Origin: Anaerolineales bacterium
GTDB lineage: Bacteria; Chloroflexota; Anaerolineae; UBA7937
Length of the DNA stretch: 9,126 bases
Reading direction: 5' to 3'
Assembly: GCA_030593425.1 (NCBI GenBank)
Contig: JAUVHF010000055.1
Span: forward strand, 1 to 9,126
Positions 1-6,837 of the stretch are shown in pieces (position 1 is the stretch's first letter; the number at the start of each line of letters is the position of its first letter). The position numbers and the translations under genes were made by a program. A model generated the notes under the pieces. The model saw nothing but the letters and a program-made list of their open reading frames with translations, was not told the origin of the DNA and did no database searches.

Positions 1-73
1 AACAGTTTTCACAATGGGAGCCATCGGTCTTGATGGGTCTTGCTTCATAATACAGTGACACTCACCGCTCTTG

Positions 74-102
74 TTGTACCGTGAGGAGAAGTGGGATATA
101 AT
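74..102 (+). promoter_or_regulatory. Sigma70-like promoter of the nfeD-slipin run
   Basis: A perfect -10 hexamer TATAAT lies at 97-102. A weak -35 candidate, TTGTAC at 74-79, precedes it with a 17-nt spacer. Transcription would begin near 108-110, giving a leader of only about 14 nt. The Shine-Dalgarno-like AGGGGTGA (111-118) stands just ahead of the ATG at 123. The -10 is strong and well placed; the -35 matches only its TTG part. Bases 1-73 hold no gene that I can support. Confidence 0.6.
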
Positions 103-122
103 GAGATCATAGGGGTGAAAAG

Positions 123-1412
123 ATGCGAGTTCTGAGACGGGCGCTTATATTAGCCTCTCTTCTCTTCTCTCTTGTGGCCCAGGCGACGGCCCAGGGGGAG
201 GCTCATGTGGACCTTCTGACCATAGAAGGGGCCATCACCCCCGTCGTGGCCAGTTATATGGAGCGGGGGATCGAGATGGCCGAGGCCGATGGGGCAGAGG
301 CCCTCATCATCGAACTGAACACCCCCGGTGGATCGGTCTCGGTGATGGAGGGAGTAGTGCAGCGCATGGCCATCTCGCGGGTTCCCATCGTGGTTTATGT
401 TTACCCCCAGCGGGCCCAGGCGGCCTCGGCGGGGACTTTCGTCGTCCTGGCCGCCCATGTGGCGGCTATGGCTCCAGGGACGAGTATCGGCGCTGCCAGC
501 CCGGTTTCGGGCCAAGGCGAAGAACTGCCCGAGACGGAGCAAGCCAAGGCGATAAATATCATGGTCTCCCTGATTAAGGGGTTGAGCGAGCGGCGGGGGG
601 AGGCGGCGGCGGAATGGGCCGAGAAGGCGGTACGAGAGGCGGTTGCGGCTACGGATCAAGAGGCGCTAGAATTAGGAGTCGTAGATTTCGTGGTGCCCAC
701 TCTTGATACCTTGCTCCAGGAGTTGGATGGGTTCGAGGTCGAACTGCAAGGTCAGACGGTGACCCTGGAGACGACAGGAGCCAGGGTGGAGCGGATCCCC
801 ATGAACCCCATCGAGAGTTTCTTGCACACCATCACCGATCCCAATATCGCCTTCATCCTCATGACCCTAGGGATAAACGGCCTCATCTTCGAACTCTCCA
901 GTCCTGGCGTATCTCTGGCTGGCATAGTAGGGGCTATATGCATCCTCTTGTCTCTGTACGCCCTGGGGGTCCTCAACGTTAACTATACCGGGTTTCTCTT
1001 CATCGCCTTGGCCTTCGTCCTCTTTGTAGCCGATATCAAGGCTCCCACCCATGGCCTCCTCACCGTGGGAGGGATCATCTCCTTTATCTTTGGCTCTATC
1101 ATCCTTTTCCAGTCTCCTTTCGCCCGCGTCTCCACCAGTTTAGTGGTGGGGGTGGGTCTGGGCTCAGGGGGCTTCTTCGCTTTCGCCGTGGCCAAGGCGG
1201 TGCAAGCCCGGATGCGGCGGGCTGTTACCGGTCGGGAGGGCCTCATCGGGACTGTCGCTGTGGCCCGCACGGATTTAGATCCTACAGGGAGCGTCTTCCT
1301 ACGAGGCGAATGGTGGAACGCCATCGCTGAAGGGGAGGAGGTTCGAAAGGGGGAGCAAGTTGAAGTGATAGGGGTGGATGGTTTCCAACTGAGAGTAAAG
1401 AAGAAAAAATAA
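123..1412 (+). CDS. nfeD: NfeD-family membrane-bound serine protease (ClpP-like domain, long form)
   Basis: This is a 429-residue protein of the long NfeD type: a ClpP/crotonase-fold serine protease facing the cell exterior, fused to a membrane domain and a C-terminal OB-fold. Residues 1-24 form a signal peptide (RR, hydrophobic core, A-T-A-Q). The protease domain covers about 27-205, with the oxyanion motif NTPGG (66-70). By comparison with the Pyrococcus 1510-N protease, the likely catalytic pair is Ser102 in ASAGT and Lys142, which starts the helix KAINIMVSLIKGL. About four to five hydrophobic helices follow (about 242-358). An NfeD OB-fold runs from about 366 to the end (GREGLIGTVAVA, then GEWWNA) and closes with a KKKK tail. 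The slipin gene starts 13 nt downstream, the standard arrangement for this family; in studied archaeal cases the protease cleaves the partner stomatin, so a role in membrane-protein quality control is inferred. The ATG is preceded by AGGGGTGA and a TATAAT promoter. Confidence 0.93.
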   Translation: MRVLRRALILASLLFSLVAQATAQGEAHVDLLTIEGAITPVVASYMERGIEMAEADGAEALIIELNTPGGSVSVMEGVVQRMAISRVPIVVYVYPQRAQAASAGTFVVLAAHVAAMAPGTSIGAASPVSGQGEELPETEQAKAINIMVSLIKGLSERRGEAAAEWAEKAVREAVAATDQEALELGVVDFVVPTLDTLLQELDGFEVELQGQTVTLETTGARVERIPMNPIESFLHTITDPNIAFILMTLGINGLIFELSSPGVSLAGIVGAICILLSLYALGVLNVNYTGFLFIALAFVLFVADIKAPTHGLLTVGGIISFIFGSIILFQSPFARVSTSLVVGVGLGSGGFFAFAVAKAVQARMRRAVTGREGLIGTVAVARTDLDPTGSVFLRGEWWNAIAEGEEVRKGEQVEVIGVDGFQLRVKKKK

Positions 1413-1425
1413 GGAGGCACATAGA

Positions 1426-2217
1426 ATGGAAGGGTTAATACAACTCATTACCGGCCTGGGCTCGTTCCTTCTGGTCCTCGTCGTGATGCTGGTGGCCATT
1501 CTGGGCTCGGCCATCAAGATCGTCCAGGAATACGAGCGAGGGGTGATCTTTCGGTTGGGGCGTCTCGTAGGGGCCAAGGGGCCAGGAGTCTTTTTCATCA
1601 TCCCCATGGTGGATCGGATGGTGAAGGTGGATCTACGGGTGGTAACCCTGGACATCCCCTCCCAGGAGGCGATCACCAGGGACAACGTCACCGTCAAGGT
1701 GAACGCCGTGGTCTTCTACCGGGTGATGGAACCTTCGAACGCCATCGTCGAGGTAGAGGACTACCGCCGGGCCACTTGGCAGATCGGTCAGACCACTCTG
1801 AGGAGCGTCTTGGGCCAGTCGGAACTGGACGAACTGTTAGCCCACCGCGACAAGATCAACCTCACCATACAGCAGATAATCGACGAGGTGACCGAGCCTT
1901 GGGGCATCAAGGTCTCCCAGGTGGAGGTGAAGGATGTGGAGTTGCCGCCTACCATGCAGCGGGCCATGGCTCGCCAGGCGGAGGCGGAGCGGGAGAAGCG
2001 GGCCAAGGTCATCCACGCCGAGGGGGAGTTCAACGCTTCTAAGCAGCTGGCCGCTGCGGCCCGGGTCCTCGGCGCGGAGCCAGCAGCCATCCAGTTGCGC
2101 TACCTCCAGACCCTAACCGAGATCGGCGTGGAGCAGAACACCACCGTCATCTTCCCCATACCCATCGATATCTTCGCCGGTTTCGCGGAGGTCGCCAGGA
2201 AGAAAGACGCCTCCTAA
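1426..2217 (+). CDS. Slipin / stomatin-like SPFH-domain membrane protein
   Basis: This 263-residue protein has one N-terminal membrane helix (about 10-30) followed by an SPFH/band-7 domain (about 31-195). Slipin hallmarks are visible: QEYERGVIFRLGRL (34-47), GPGVFFIIP (52-60), TLDIPSQEAITRDNV (74-88) and the GIKVSQVEVKDVELP segment (160-174). A charged helical stretch rich in Ala, Glu and Arg (about 175-215, AEAEREKRAKVIHAEGE) is the usual oligomerising coiled coil. The conserved C-terminal TVIFPIP is present at 240-246. Length is typical for bacterial slipins. A strong AAGGAGG at 1411-1417 overlaps the stop region of nfeD with an 8-nt spacer, so the two are probably co-transcribed and translated together. 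The protein likely forms ring-like scaffolds in the membrane and is the probable partner or substrate of the NfeD protease; that partnership is inferred from context and family knowledge. Confidence 0.95.
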   Translation: MEGLIQLITGLGSFLLVLVVMLVAILGSAIKIVQEYERGVIFRLGRLVGAKGPGVFFIIPMVDRMVKVDLRVVTLDIPSQEAITRDNVTVKVNAVVFYRVMEPSNAIVEVEDYRRATWQIGQTTLRSVLGQSELDELLAHRDKINLTIQQIIDEVTEPWGIKVSQVEVKDVELPPTMQRAMARQAEAEREKRAKVIHAEGEFNASKQLAAAARVLGAEPAAIQLRYLQTLTEIGVEQNTTVIFPIPIDIFAGFAEVARKKDAS

Positions 2218-2238
2218 ACAGAGCAGCCTCTTAAACCT

Positions 2239-3141
2239 ATGGACAGGTTTCGAGCCATCAGGCGGGTCCTGCTCATCACCTTGGCCCTGAATCTCTTGGC
2301 GACCCTGGCCAAGCTGGTAGTGGGCTACATGACGGGGGCGTTGAGCATCATAGCCGACGGGTTCGATTCTCTCTTCGATTCTGCCTCTAACCTTATCGGC
2401 TTGGTAGGCATCTCTTTCGCTGCCCGCCCTCCAGATGAGGAGCACCCCTACGGCCATCGCAAGTTTGAGACGCTGGCTGCCATCTCCATCTCGGTTTTGC
2501 TCTTCGTCACCTGTGTAGAGTTGGTGCGAAGCGTCATCGACAGGTTATCCTCCCCCGCCGTTCCCCAGATCAACCTTTGGAGTTTCGCGGCCGTCATCTT
2601 CAGCATCGGTGTGCACCTCTTCACCGTGGTCTACGAGCGTCGTCGGGGTCGGGAACTGAAGAGCGAGTTCCTTCTGGCGGATGCGGCCCACACCACCGCC
2701 GATATATACATCTCCCTTTCCGTGATTGCCGGGCTGATCTTGGTGCGATTGGGGTACCCCATCGTAGATGCCCTCCTAGCCCTGGGCATAGCGGGGGTCA
2801 TCGCCAAAATCGGGATAGACATCGTAAGATCCTCCTCGGCCATATTGATGGATCGGGCCATGGTGAGCGGGAGGGAGATAGAGCGGCTGGTACTGGGAGT
2901 GGAAGGGGTGGAGAGTTGCCACCGCATCCGTAGCCGGGGAGCGGAGGACGATATACATATAGACCTCCATATCCATGTGGCCCCGGAGACCCCCGTGGAC
3001 CGGGGCCACGCTATCGCTCACGAGGTCCAGAAAAAGATGATGGAGGAACTCCCCGGCGTCCGAGATGTGGTGGTGCATGTAGAGCCCCGAGGACCCAAGC
3101 CGGAGGAGCCTAGGCAGGCTTTAGAGAGAGGCGGAGAATGA
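2239..3141 (+). CDS. Cation diffusion facilitator (CDF) divalent metal transporter
   Basis: This is a complete 300-residue CDF antiporter, probably exporting Zn2+, Fe2+, Mn2+ or a similar ion in exchange for protons. Six hydrophobic helices are visible (about 10-31, 33-58, 79-100, 112-132, 153-171, 175-197). The helix-2 metal ligands are Asp43 and Asp47 (DSLFD) and the helix-5 ligands are His151 and Asp155 (HTTAD), the D-xxx-D / H-xxx-D pattern of the FieF group. The signature HPYGHRKFE lies at 69-77. The cytoplasmic C-terminal domain (about 208-283) has the family HIDLHIHV and VVVHVEP strands; its histidines and acids probably bind regulatory metal. The exact metal cannot be read from sequence. 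The ATG lies 21 nt after the slipin stop with no clear Shine-Dalgarno, so coupling to upstream translation is likely. The stop overlaps the ATG of a small ORF (ATGA, 3138-3141) that resembles another CDF tail. Confidence 0.95.
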   Translation: MDRFRAIRRVLLITLALNLLATLAKLVVGYMTGALSIIADGFDSLFDSASNLIGLVGISFAARPPDEEHPYGHRKFETLAAISISVLLFVTCVELVRSVIDRLSSPAVPQINLWSFAAVIFSIGVHLFTVVYERRRGRELKSEFLLADAAHTTADIYISLSVIAGLILVRLGYPIVDALLALGIAGVIAKIGIDIVRSSSAILMDRAMVSGREIERLVLGVEGVESCHRIRSRGAEDDIHIDLHIHVAPETPVDRGHAIAHEVQKKMMEELPGVRDVVVHVEPRGPKPEEPRQALERGGE

Positions 3142-3254
3142 AGGAACGTCTAGATAATGTGGACCAGGTGTTGATCCACCTGGAGCCACCGCTGCCCATC
3201 TCCGCTACAGCCGAGGCGAGGAGGGGAGAAGGAGGTGAGGATGAGGGACCCTAG
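3138..3254 (+). pseudogene. Possible remnant of a second CDF transporter (C-terminal tail only)
   Basis: A 38-codon ORF starts at the ATG that overlaps the stop of the CDF gene and ends inside the start of the aminopeptidase gene. Its early residues, LDNVDQVLIHLEPP, resemble the end of the CDF cytoplasmic domain, as in the complete gene just upstream (LPGVRDVVVHVEP). It is in a different frame from that gene, and the DNA of the two tails is clearly diverged, so it is not a fresh copy of the neighbour. A likely reading is that a divergent tandem CDF paralogue was deleted, leaving about 20 recognisable residues. The rest of the ORF (Ala/Arg/Gly/Glu-rich) looks like read-through of the aminopeptidase ribosome-binding region. 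Chance similarity over so short a stretch cannot be excluded, and nothing shows that it is expressed. Confidence 0.4.
3164..3183 (+). other. Perfect 7-bp hairpin between the CDF and aminopeptidase genes
   Basis: CCAGGTG (3164-3170) pairs fully with CACCTGG (3177-3183) around the 6-nt loop TTGATC. There is no T-run after it, so it is not an intrinsic terminator. In an mRNA it could act as a stabilising or processing stem between the two cistrons, but it also lies within the possible CDF remnant and may simply reflect that coding sequence. Confidence 0.4.
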
Positions 3255-4329
3255 GATCGCCAAGGTGGCCGAGATCTTGGTGGACTACTCCGCGGAGGTG
3301 AAGGAGGACGAGGTAGTCGAGATCTGCGCCTCCGAAGGGGCGAAGCCCCTTTTCTTGGCCGTCTATGGGGAGGTAGTGAGGAGGAACCCCAAGGAGGTCA
3401 TCTGTGATATCCGTTTCGACGAGATAGATGAGATCTTCTTTCAGGAGGCCGATGATAGCCAACTTTCTAAGTTCCCTTCCCTCAATATGTATCAGATAGA
3501 GCATACCGATGTCTGGATCGGTCTAAGGGCCCATAGCAATACCAGACGTCTCACCAGTGTTGACCCTCGAAAGGTGGGCCGGCGCTCCAAAGTGCTTAGG
3601 CCCATAGTGAGAGAGAGGGTGAGAAACACCCGCTGGGTCGGCACGGTATTCCCCACCGAGGCCGTGGCTCAAGAGGCGGATATGTCCCTCTCCGAGTTCG
3701 AGGATTTCTACTACCGCTCCGTGGATATCGATTGGAGGGAGCTATCCCGACAGCAGGAGGAGATAAGAGAACTCTTCCAGAAGGGCCGAGAGGTGACCAT
3801 CAAGGCGGAGGACACCGATATCACGATGAAGATCGAGGGGAGGACGGTGATAAGTGCCCATGGCAAAAGGAATATGCCTGATGGGGAGGTTTTTACCGCC
3901 CCTCTCGAGGATAGCGTCCAGGGTCACATCAAATACACCTATCCGGCGATATATACAGGCCAGTTTGGCAGCGGCCGAGAGGTGGATGGGGTAGAGTTAT
4001 GGTTTGAGGATGGGGAGGTGGTGAAGGCCAAAGCCACCAAGGGTGAAGAGTTCCTCCTGGAGATGTTAGCCACCGATGAAGGGGCCAAGCGGCTCGGGGA
4101 GTTGGGGATCGGCAATAACTTCGCCATCGACCGGTTCGTGAAGAGTATCCTCTTCGATGAGAAGATAGGGGGGACGGTTCATTTGGCCCTGGGGAGTTCC
4201 TATATCGAGACCGGTGGGAAGAACGAATCGGCCATCCATTGGGATATGATCAAGGATCTCCGGTGTGGAGGAGAGATCTATCTGGATGGGGAACTGATCC
4301 AGAAGGACGGGGTGTGGGTATATAAGTAG
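3241..4329 (+). CDS. M29-family metallo-aminopeptidase (AmpS/aminopeptidase T type)
   Basis: This cytoplasmic leucyl-type aminopeptidase uses a two-metal (Zn/Co/Mn) centre to remove N-terminal residues from peptides. Counted from the ATG (362 residues), the expected M29 ligands are all visible: Glu216 in MPDGEVFTAP, Glu287 in RLGELGIG, Glu307 and His314 in DEKIGGTVHLALG, and the His333/Asp335 pair in IHWDMI. Tyr321 matches the conserved catalytic-site tyrosine of aminopeptidase T. The N-terminal half (about 1-175) is the usual divergent domain of the family. The length is a little short of the usual ~400-residue members, with no motif missing. The ATG at 3241 is preferred because GGAGG (3231-3235) stands 5 nt before it; an in-frame GTG at 3235 would overlap that ribosome-binding site and adds only two residues. 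It is last in the run of closely spaced genes that starts with nfeD, with a 99-nt gap from the CDF gene. A role in peptide turnover alongside the membrane protease is possible but not shown. Confidence 0.93.
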   Translation: MRDPRIAKVAEILVDYSAEVKEDEVVEICASEGAKPLFLAVYGEVVRRNPKEVICDIRFDEIDEIFFQEADDSQLSKFPSLNMYQIEHTDVWIGLRAHSNTRRLTSVDPRKVGRRSKVLRPIVRERVRNTRWVGTVFPTEAVAQEADMSLSEFEDFYYRSVDIDWRELSRQQEEIRELFQKGREVTIKAEDTDITMKIEGRTVISAHGKRNMPDGEVFTAPLEDSVQGHIKYTYPAIYTGQFGSGREVDGVELWFEDGEVVKAKATKGEEFLLEMLATDEGAKRLGELGIGNNFAIDRFVKSILFDEKIGGTVHLALGSSYIETGGKNESAIHWDMIKDLRCGGEIYLDGELIQKDGVWVYK

Positions 4330-4373
4330 AGTGATGGCCTGCTGCTCACGGGCAAGAGGGGGAGAGTGACGAA

Positions 4374-4478
4374 GGTGGACCAGCGCATCTGGAAACAGAT
4401 GCGGAAGCATTGGTCATACCGGGCTCAGTAGTCAGCGCTGACGGTAAAGGGCACAGCCATTTTCCGTTGTTAGACGGA
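4374..4478 (+). other. Structured untranslated leader ahead of the amidinohydrolase gene
   Basis: The 163-nt gap between the aminopeptidase and the next gene contains no ORF I can support but several good stems. CGCATCTG (4384-4391) and CAGATGCG (4396-4403) form a perfect 8-bp stem capped by a GAAA tetraloop. It is extended below an internal loop by GACCA (4378-4382) with TGGTC (4411-4415), and then GGT (4374-4376) with ACC (4418-4420). GTCAGCGCTGAC (4431-4442) is a perfect palindrome. TCCGT (4463-4467) pairs with ACGGA (4474-4478) just before the start region at 4493. None is followed by a T-run, so a standard terminator is not indicated. This could be a cis-acting RNA controlling the next gene, or an unassigned structured element. 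I do not recognise the class. Confidence 0.45.
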
Positions 4479-4492
4479 CAGAAGAGGATGAA

Positions 4493-5362
4493 GTGAGCAG
4501 AAGTTACGGCAGCCAGAGCATGGTCAAGCCGTTGCGCAAGGTGCTGGTCAAGCGGCCTGACGAGGCCTTCGCCGTGGACGATCCTGCGAAGTGGCACTAC
4601 ACCGATCGGCCGGACCTGGAGATCGCCCAGCAGGAGCACGGCGCCTTGGTGGCCATCCTGCGCCAGGCGGGGGCCGAGGTGATCTACCACGACGAGTTCC
4701 AGCCCGACCGCGCCGACGCCATCTTCGTCCACGACCCGGCCATCGTCACCGACCACGGGGCGGTTATCCTGAGGATGGGCAAGGGGCTACGCCAGGGCGA
4801 GGAGGCGGTCATCTCTCGCCGTTTGGAAGAGTTGGGCGTGCCGGTGCACTACACCCTACACGGCGAGGCCCGGGCCGAGGGCGGTGACCTGCTGTGGGTC
4901 GATCACGACACCCTGGCTGTGGGACAGGGCTTCCGCAGCAACGCCGAGGGGCTGCGTCAGTTGAAAGAGGCGCTGGAGAGGCTAGGGGTCAGGATCATCC
5001 CCGTGCAGTTGCCCTACTACAGGGGCCCTGAGGGCTGCCTGCACCTGATGTCGCTGATCAGCCAGGTCGATCACCAGGTAGCAGTGGTCTATCCGCCTTT
5101 GATGCCCGTGCCCTTCTGGCGATACCTCAAGGATCGTGGCTTCCGGCTCATCGAGGTGCCCGATGAGGAGTTCGAGACCATGGGACCCAACGTGCTGGCC
5201 CTGGCCCCTGGCAACTGCCTGATGCTGGAGGGCAATCCCATCACCAGGCGTCGGCTGGAGGAAGCCGGCTGCCAGGTGCTAACTTACAAAGGGAACGAAA
5301 TCTCCCTCAAGGCCGAGGGCGGCCCAACATGTTTGACCAGGCCGATTCTACGATGGGGATAG
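4493..5362 (+). CDS. Amidinohydrolase of the DDAH / arginine deiminase superfamily
   Basis: This 289-residue protein has the pentein fold of the guanidine-modifying superfamily, closest in length and layout to dimethylarginine dimethylaminohydrolase (DDAH-like) proteins. The active-site set is complete: Asp81 in the FVHDPA motif (substrate guanidinium binding), Glu129 with Asp132 in the EGGD motif, His184 in CLHLMS, and nucleophile Cys280 in GPTCLTRP close to the C-terminus. These enzymes attack the guanidinium carbon of arginine-like substrates through a covalent Cys intermediate, releasing an amine or ammonia and citrulline-type products. The actual substrate cannot be told from sequence; an amidinotransferase-like activity is an alternative. 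The GTG at 4493 (AGAGGA at 4483-4488 upstream) keeps the YGSQSMVKPLRKVLVKRP opening that fits the family; ATG 4520 is an alternative nine codons later. Codons end in C/G more often than in neighbouring genes (CTG, GTG, GCC, GAC dominate), which suggests a different history or transfer. A structured leader precedes it. Confidence 0.9.
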   Translation: MSRSYGSQSMVKPLRKVLVKRPDEAFAVDDPAKWHYTDRPDLEIAQQEHGALVAILRQAGAEVIYHDEFQPDRADAIFVHDPAIVTDHGAVILRMGKGLRQGEEAVISRRLEELGVPVHYTLHGEARAEGGDLLWVDHDTLAVGQGFRSNAEGLRQLKEALERLGVRIIPVQLPYYRGPEGCLHLMSLISQVDHQVAVVYPPLMPVPFWRYLKDRGFRLIEVPDEEFETMGPNVLALAPGNCLMLEGNPITRRRLEEAGCQVLTYKGNEISLKAEGGPTCLTRPILRWG

Positions 5363-5396
5363 AGGGAGGTTGACCTTAGGCTTTAAGAGCGAGGAG

Positions 5397-5900
5397 ATGG
5401 GGAACGAGTCTCACGGCTGGGAGAGGCACGGGGGCTACATATCTCTGATCCTACTCTTGTTGATCCTGTTGGGTGGGGCGCTCTTCTATCCGCGCCTCCC
5501 TAGACCTACCCCTATCGAGATCATCGAGCCCACCCCGACTCCTGCTTCTACCCCAGCGGAGATAGGGGTTTACGTGGTGGGAGCGGTGATGAACCCCGGG
5601 GTCTACTTTCTGCCTCAGGGAAGCCGGGTGGCCGATGCCCTGGAGGCCTCCGGACGGCCCCTGAGGAGCCTGGTGCTCAAAGCACCCCATCATGGGGCGG
5701 CGACCTCTTTGACCCCTCATTTCCTGCGAGAGGTGAGCCCTCAACTGGTCATCATCTCCGTGGGCGAAAACACGTTCGGCCACCCGGCCCCTGAGACGTT
5801 GGCTAAACTCTCGAGCCTTACCACCTTGCGCACCGATGAGGAAGGCACCATCGAGGTGGTGACCGATGGGGAAAGGTATTGGGTGGTAACGGAGAGATGA
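5397..5900 (+). CDS. ComEA-ComEC chimeric protein (SLBB anchor fused to ComEC C-terminal tail)
   Basis: About 167 residues from the ATG at 5397; a TTG at 5370 would add nine. The first half is ComEA-like: one membrane helix (SLILLLLILLGGALF), a Pro/Thr-rich linker, and an SLBB-type segment ending PGVYFLPQGSRVADALEA (about nt 5594-5648). The ComEA helix-hairpin-helix DNA-binding domain that should follow is absent. Instead the frame continues directly into the tail of ComEC's metallo-beta-lactamase-like domain: RPLRSLVLKAPHHGA, then a VIISVGENTFGHP segment, then LRTDEEGTIEV to the end. All of ComEC's membrane channel and the HxHxDH part of the hydrolase domain are missing. Loss of function in DNA uptake is the likely outcome, although the frame is intact and membrane anchoring may still occur. 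The junction lies near 5640-5657, where both parents plausibly encoded an L-E-A-(A/S)-G-like segment. The ribosome-binding site is poor for either start. The next gene overlaps by ATGA. An assembly chimera is the main alternative. Confidence 0.85.
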   Translation: MGNESHGWERHGGYISLILLLLILLGGALFYPRLPRPTPIEIIEPTPTPASTPAEIGVYVVGAVMNPGVYFLPQGSRVADALEASGRPLRSLVLKAPHHGAATSLTPHFLREVSPQLVIISVGENTFGHPAPETLAKLSSLTTLRTDEEGTIEVVTDGERYWVVTER

Positions 5901-6715
5901 AGAGTTCTTTAGAGATAGGCCTTTCTGGGGCCTCCCTCTATCTCTACCCCTTGCGTTACACCTTTCGGCTAGCCAAAGAGTTGGGCTTCTCGGGCCTGGA
6001 GTTGGCTATGGGTCCGGAGGTGAGGTGGCGGGGCGGTCGTTACGTAAGGGAGTTGTCGCAGAAGTATGACCTCCCCGTCTATGGCTTGCACCCACCCATG
6101 TTCTCGGCCCCCCAAGGTTTGAACCTGGGAGGACTATTGCCCCGGATGGTTCATCTAGGGATGGAGATGGGCTGCCGCATGTTGGTCATCCATGCTCCCA
6201 AGGTTACGAGTCCAGAAGGCGGGGGCTTAGGAGATCTGGAAGCGATCTTAGAGACTCGCCGGGAGGATCTGCTCCTCAGTCTGGAGAATCAAGCCCTCTT
6301 CGGGGAGGAGGATGGAGGCTATCTCCTGGGGGATCTGCATGAGTTGAGAGATTTCGCCGAAGAGCACGATCTCCATCTGACTCTGGATACGGCCCACGCC
6401 GGCACATTCGGCTACGATCTTATCGAAGCCTACGAGATCCTCAGGCCTCGCCTGGTGAACATCCATCTTAGCGACCTGCGCCGCGAGAAGCCGATGGGAG
6501 GCTGGTCTTATTTTCAGACCTTCTTCCAGCACCACCAGATACCAGGGGAGGGGTATCTGCCTTTGGGCGAACTCCTGCGCCGCCTGAAGGAGGATGGCTA
6601 TAGCGGCCCGGTCATCCTGGAAGTAAGCCCCTTTGCCCTTCAAGCCTGGTGGCCAGGGAAGGCGAGGCGTAACCTTAAAAGGTGTTTGGCCTTCGTGGAA
6701 GGGGCCTTGAAGTAG
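5897..6715 (+). CDS. TIM-barrel sugar phosphate isomerase/epimerase-like protein (AP endonuclease 2 family fold)
   Basis: This 272-residue protein has the xylose-isomerase-like TIM barrel shared by sugar isomerases, epimerases and endonuclease IV. Metal-binding candidates sit at the ends of the expected barrel strands: His65 in YGLHPP, His99 in VIHAP, Glu130 in SLENQ, Asp164 and His167 in LTLDTAHAG, His190 with Asp193 in VNIHLSD, and Glu242 in VILEVSP. The pattern Glu...Asp/His...His...Glu is the usual divalent-metal site of this superfamily. The substrate is unknown; the mix of catalytic residues favours a small-molecule isomerase rather than a DNA endonuclease, but that is inference. The ATG at 5897 is chosen because it overlaps the upstream stop in an ATGA arrangement, which implies translational coupling to the chimeric Com gene; an upstream in-frame TTG at 5879 is less likely. 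It is the last gene before a 293-nt gap and has no clear terminator. Confidence 0.85.
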   Translation: MKSSLEIGLSGASLYLYPLRYTFRLAKELGFSGLELAMGPEVRWRGGRYVRELSQKYDLPVYGLHPPMFSAPQGLNLGGLLPRMVHLGMEMGCRMLVIHAPKVTSPEGGGLGDLEAILETRREDLLLSLENQALFGEEDGGYLLGDLHELRDFAEEHDLHLTLDTAHAGTFGYDLIEAYEILRPRLVNIHLSDLRREKPMGGWSYFQTFFQHHQIPGEGYLPLGELLRRLKEDGYSGPVILEVSPFALQAWWPGKARRNLKRCLAFVEGALK

Positions 6716-6837
6716 CCAACCGTTTGAGGAGCGCAAGAGGCATAGGCTTCACGCGATCGACTACTCGATGAAGAGCGGCTTTGTCTTTTGAGCTAAGCCC
6801 CTCTGTAGAGTGGGTAATTAGCAGTTCTGGTGTCAGA

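Noticed and set aside
983..1420. Reverse-strand frame of 145 codons opposite the end of nfeD
   Set aside because: It lies opposite a clear NfeD coding region; composition (Pro/Arg/Thr-rich, no domain) is that of an antisense shadow.
4431..4442. GTCAGCGCTGAC palindrome as a transposon end or attachment site
   Set aside because: No second copy, no flanking direct repeats and no recombinase gene were seen; it is only described as part of the structured leader.
4346..4756. Reverse-strand frame of 136 codons covering the leader and start of the amidinohydrolase
   Set aside because: No recognisable motif, and it overlaps the complete catalytic protein on the other strand; high G/C favours long antisense frames.
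5370..5396. TTG at 5370 as the start of the ComEA-ComEC fusion
   Set aside because: The GGGAGG at 5364-5369 touches the TTG with no spacing, so ATG 5397 is slightly preferred, although its own ribosome site is also poor; the choice remains uncertain.
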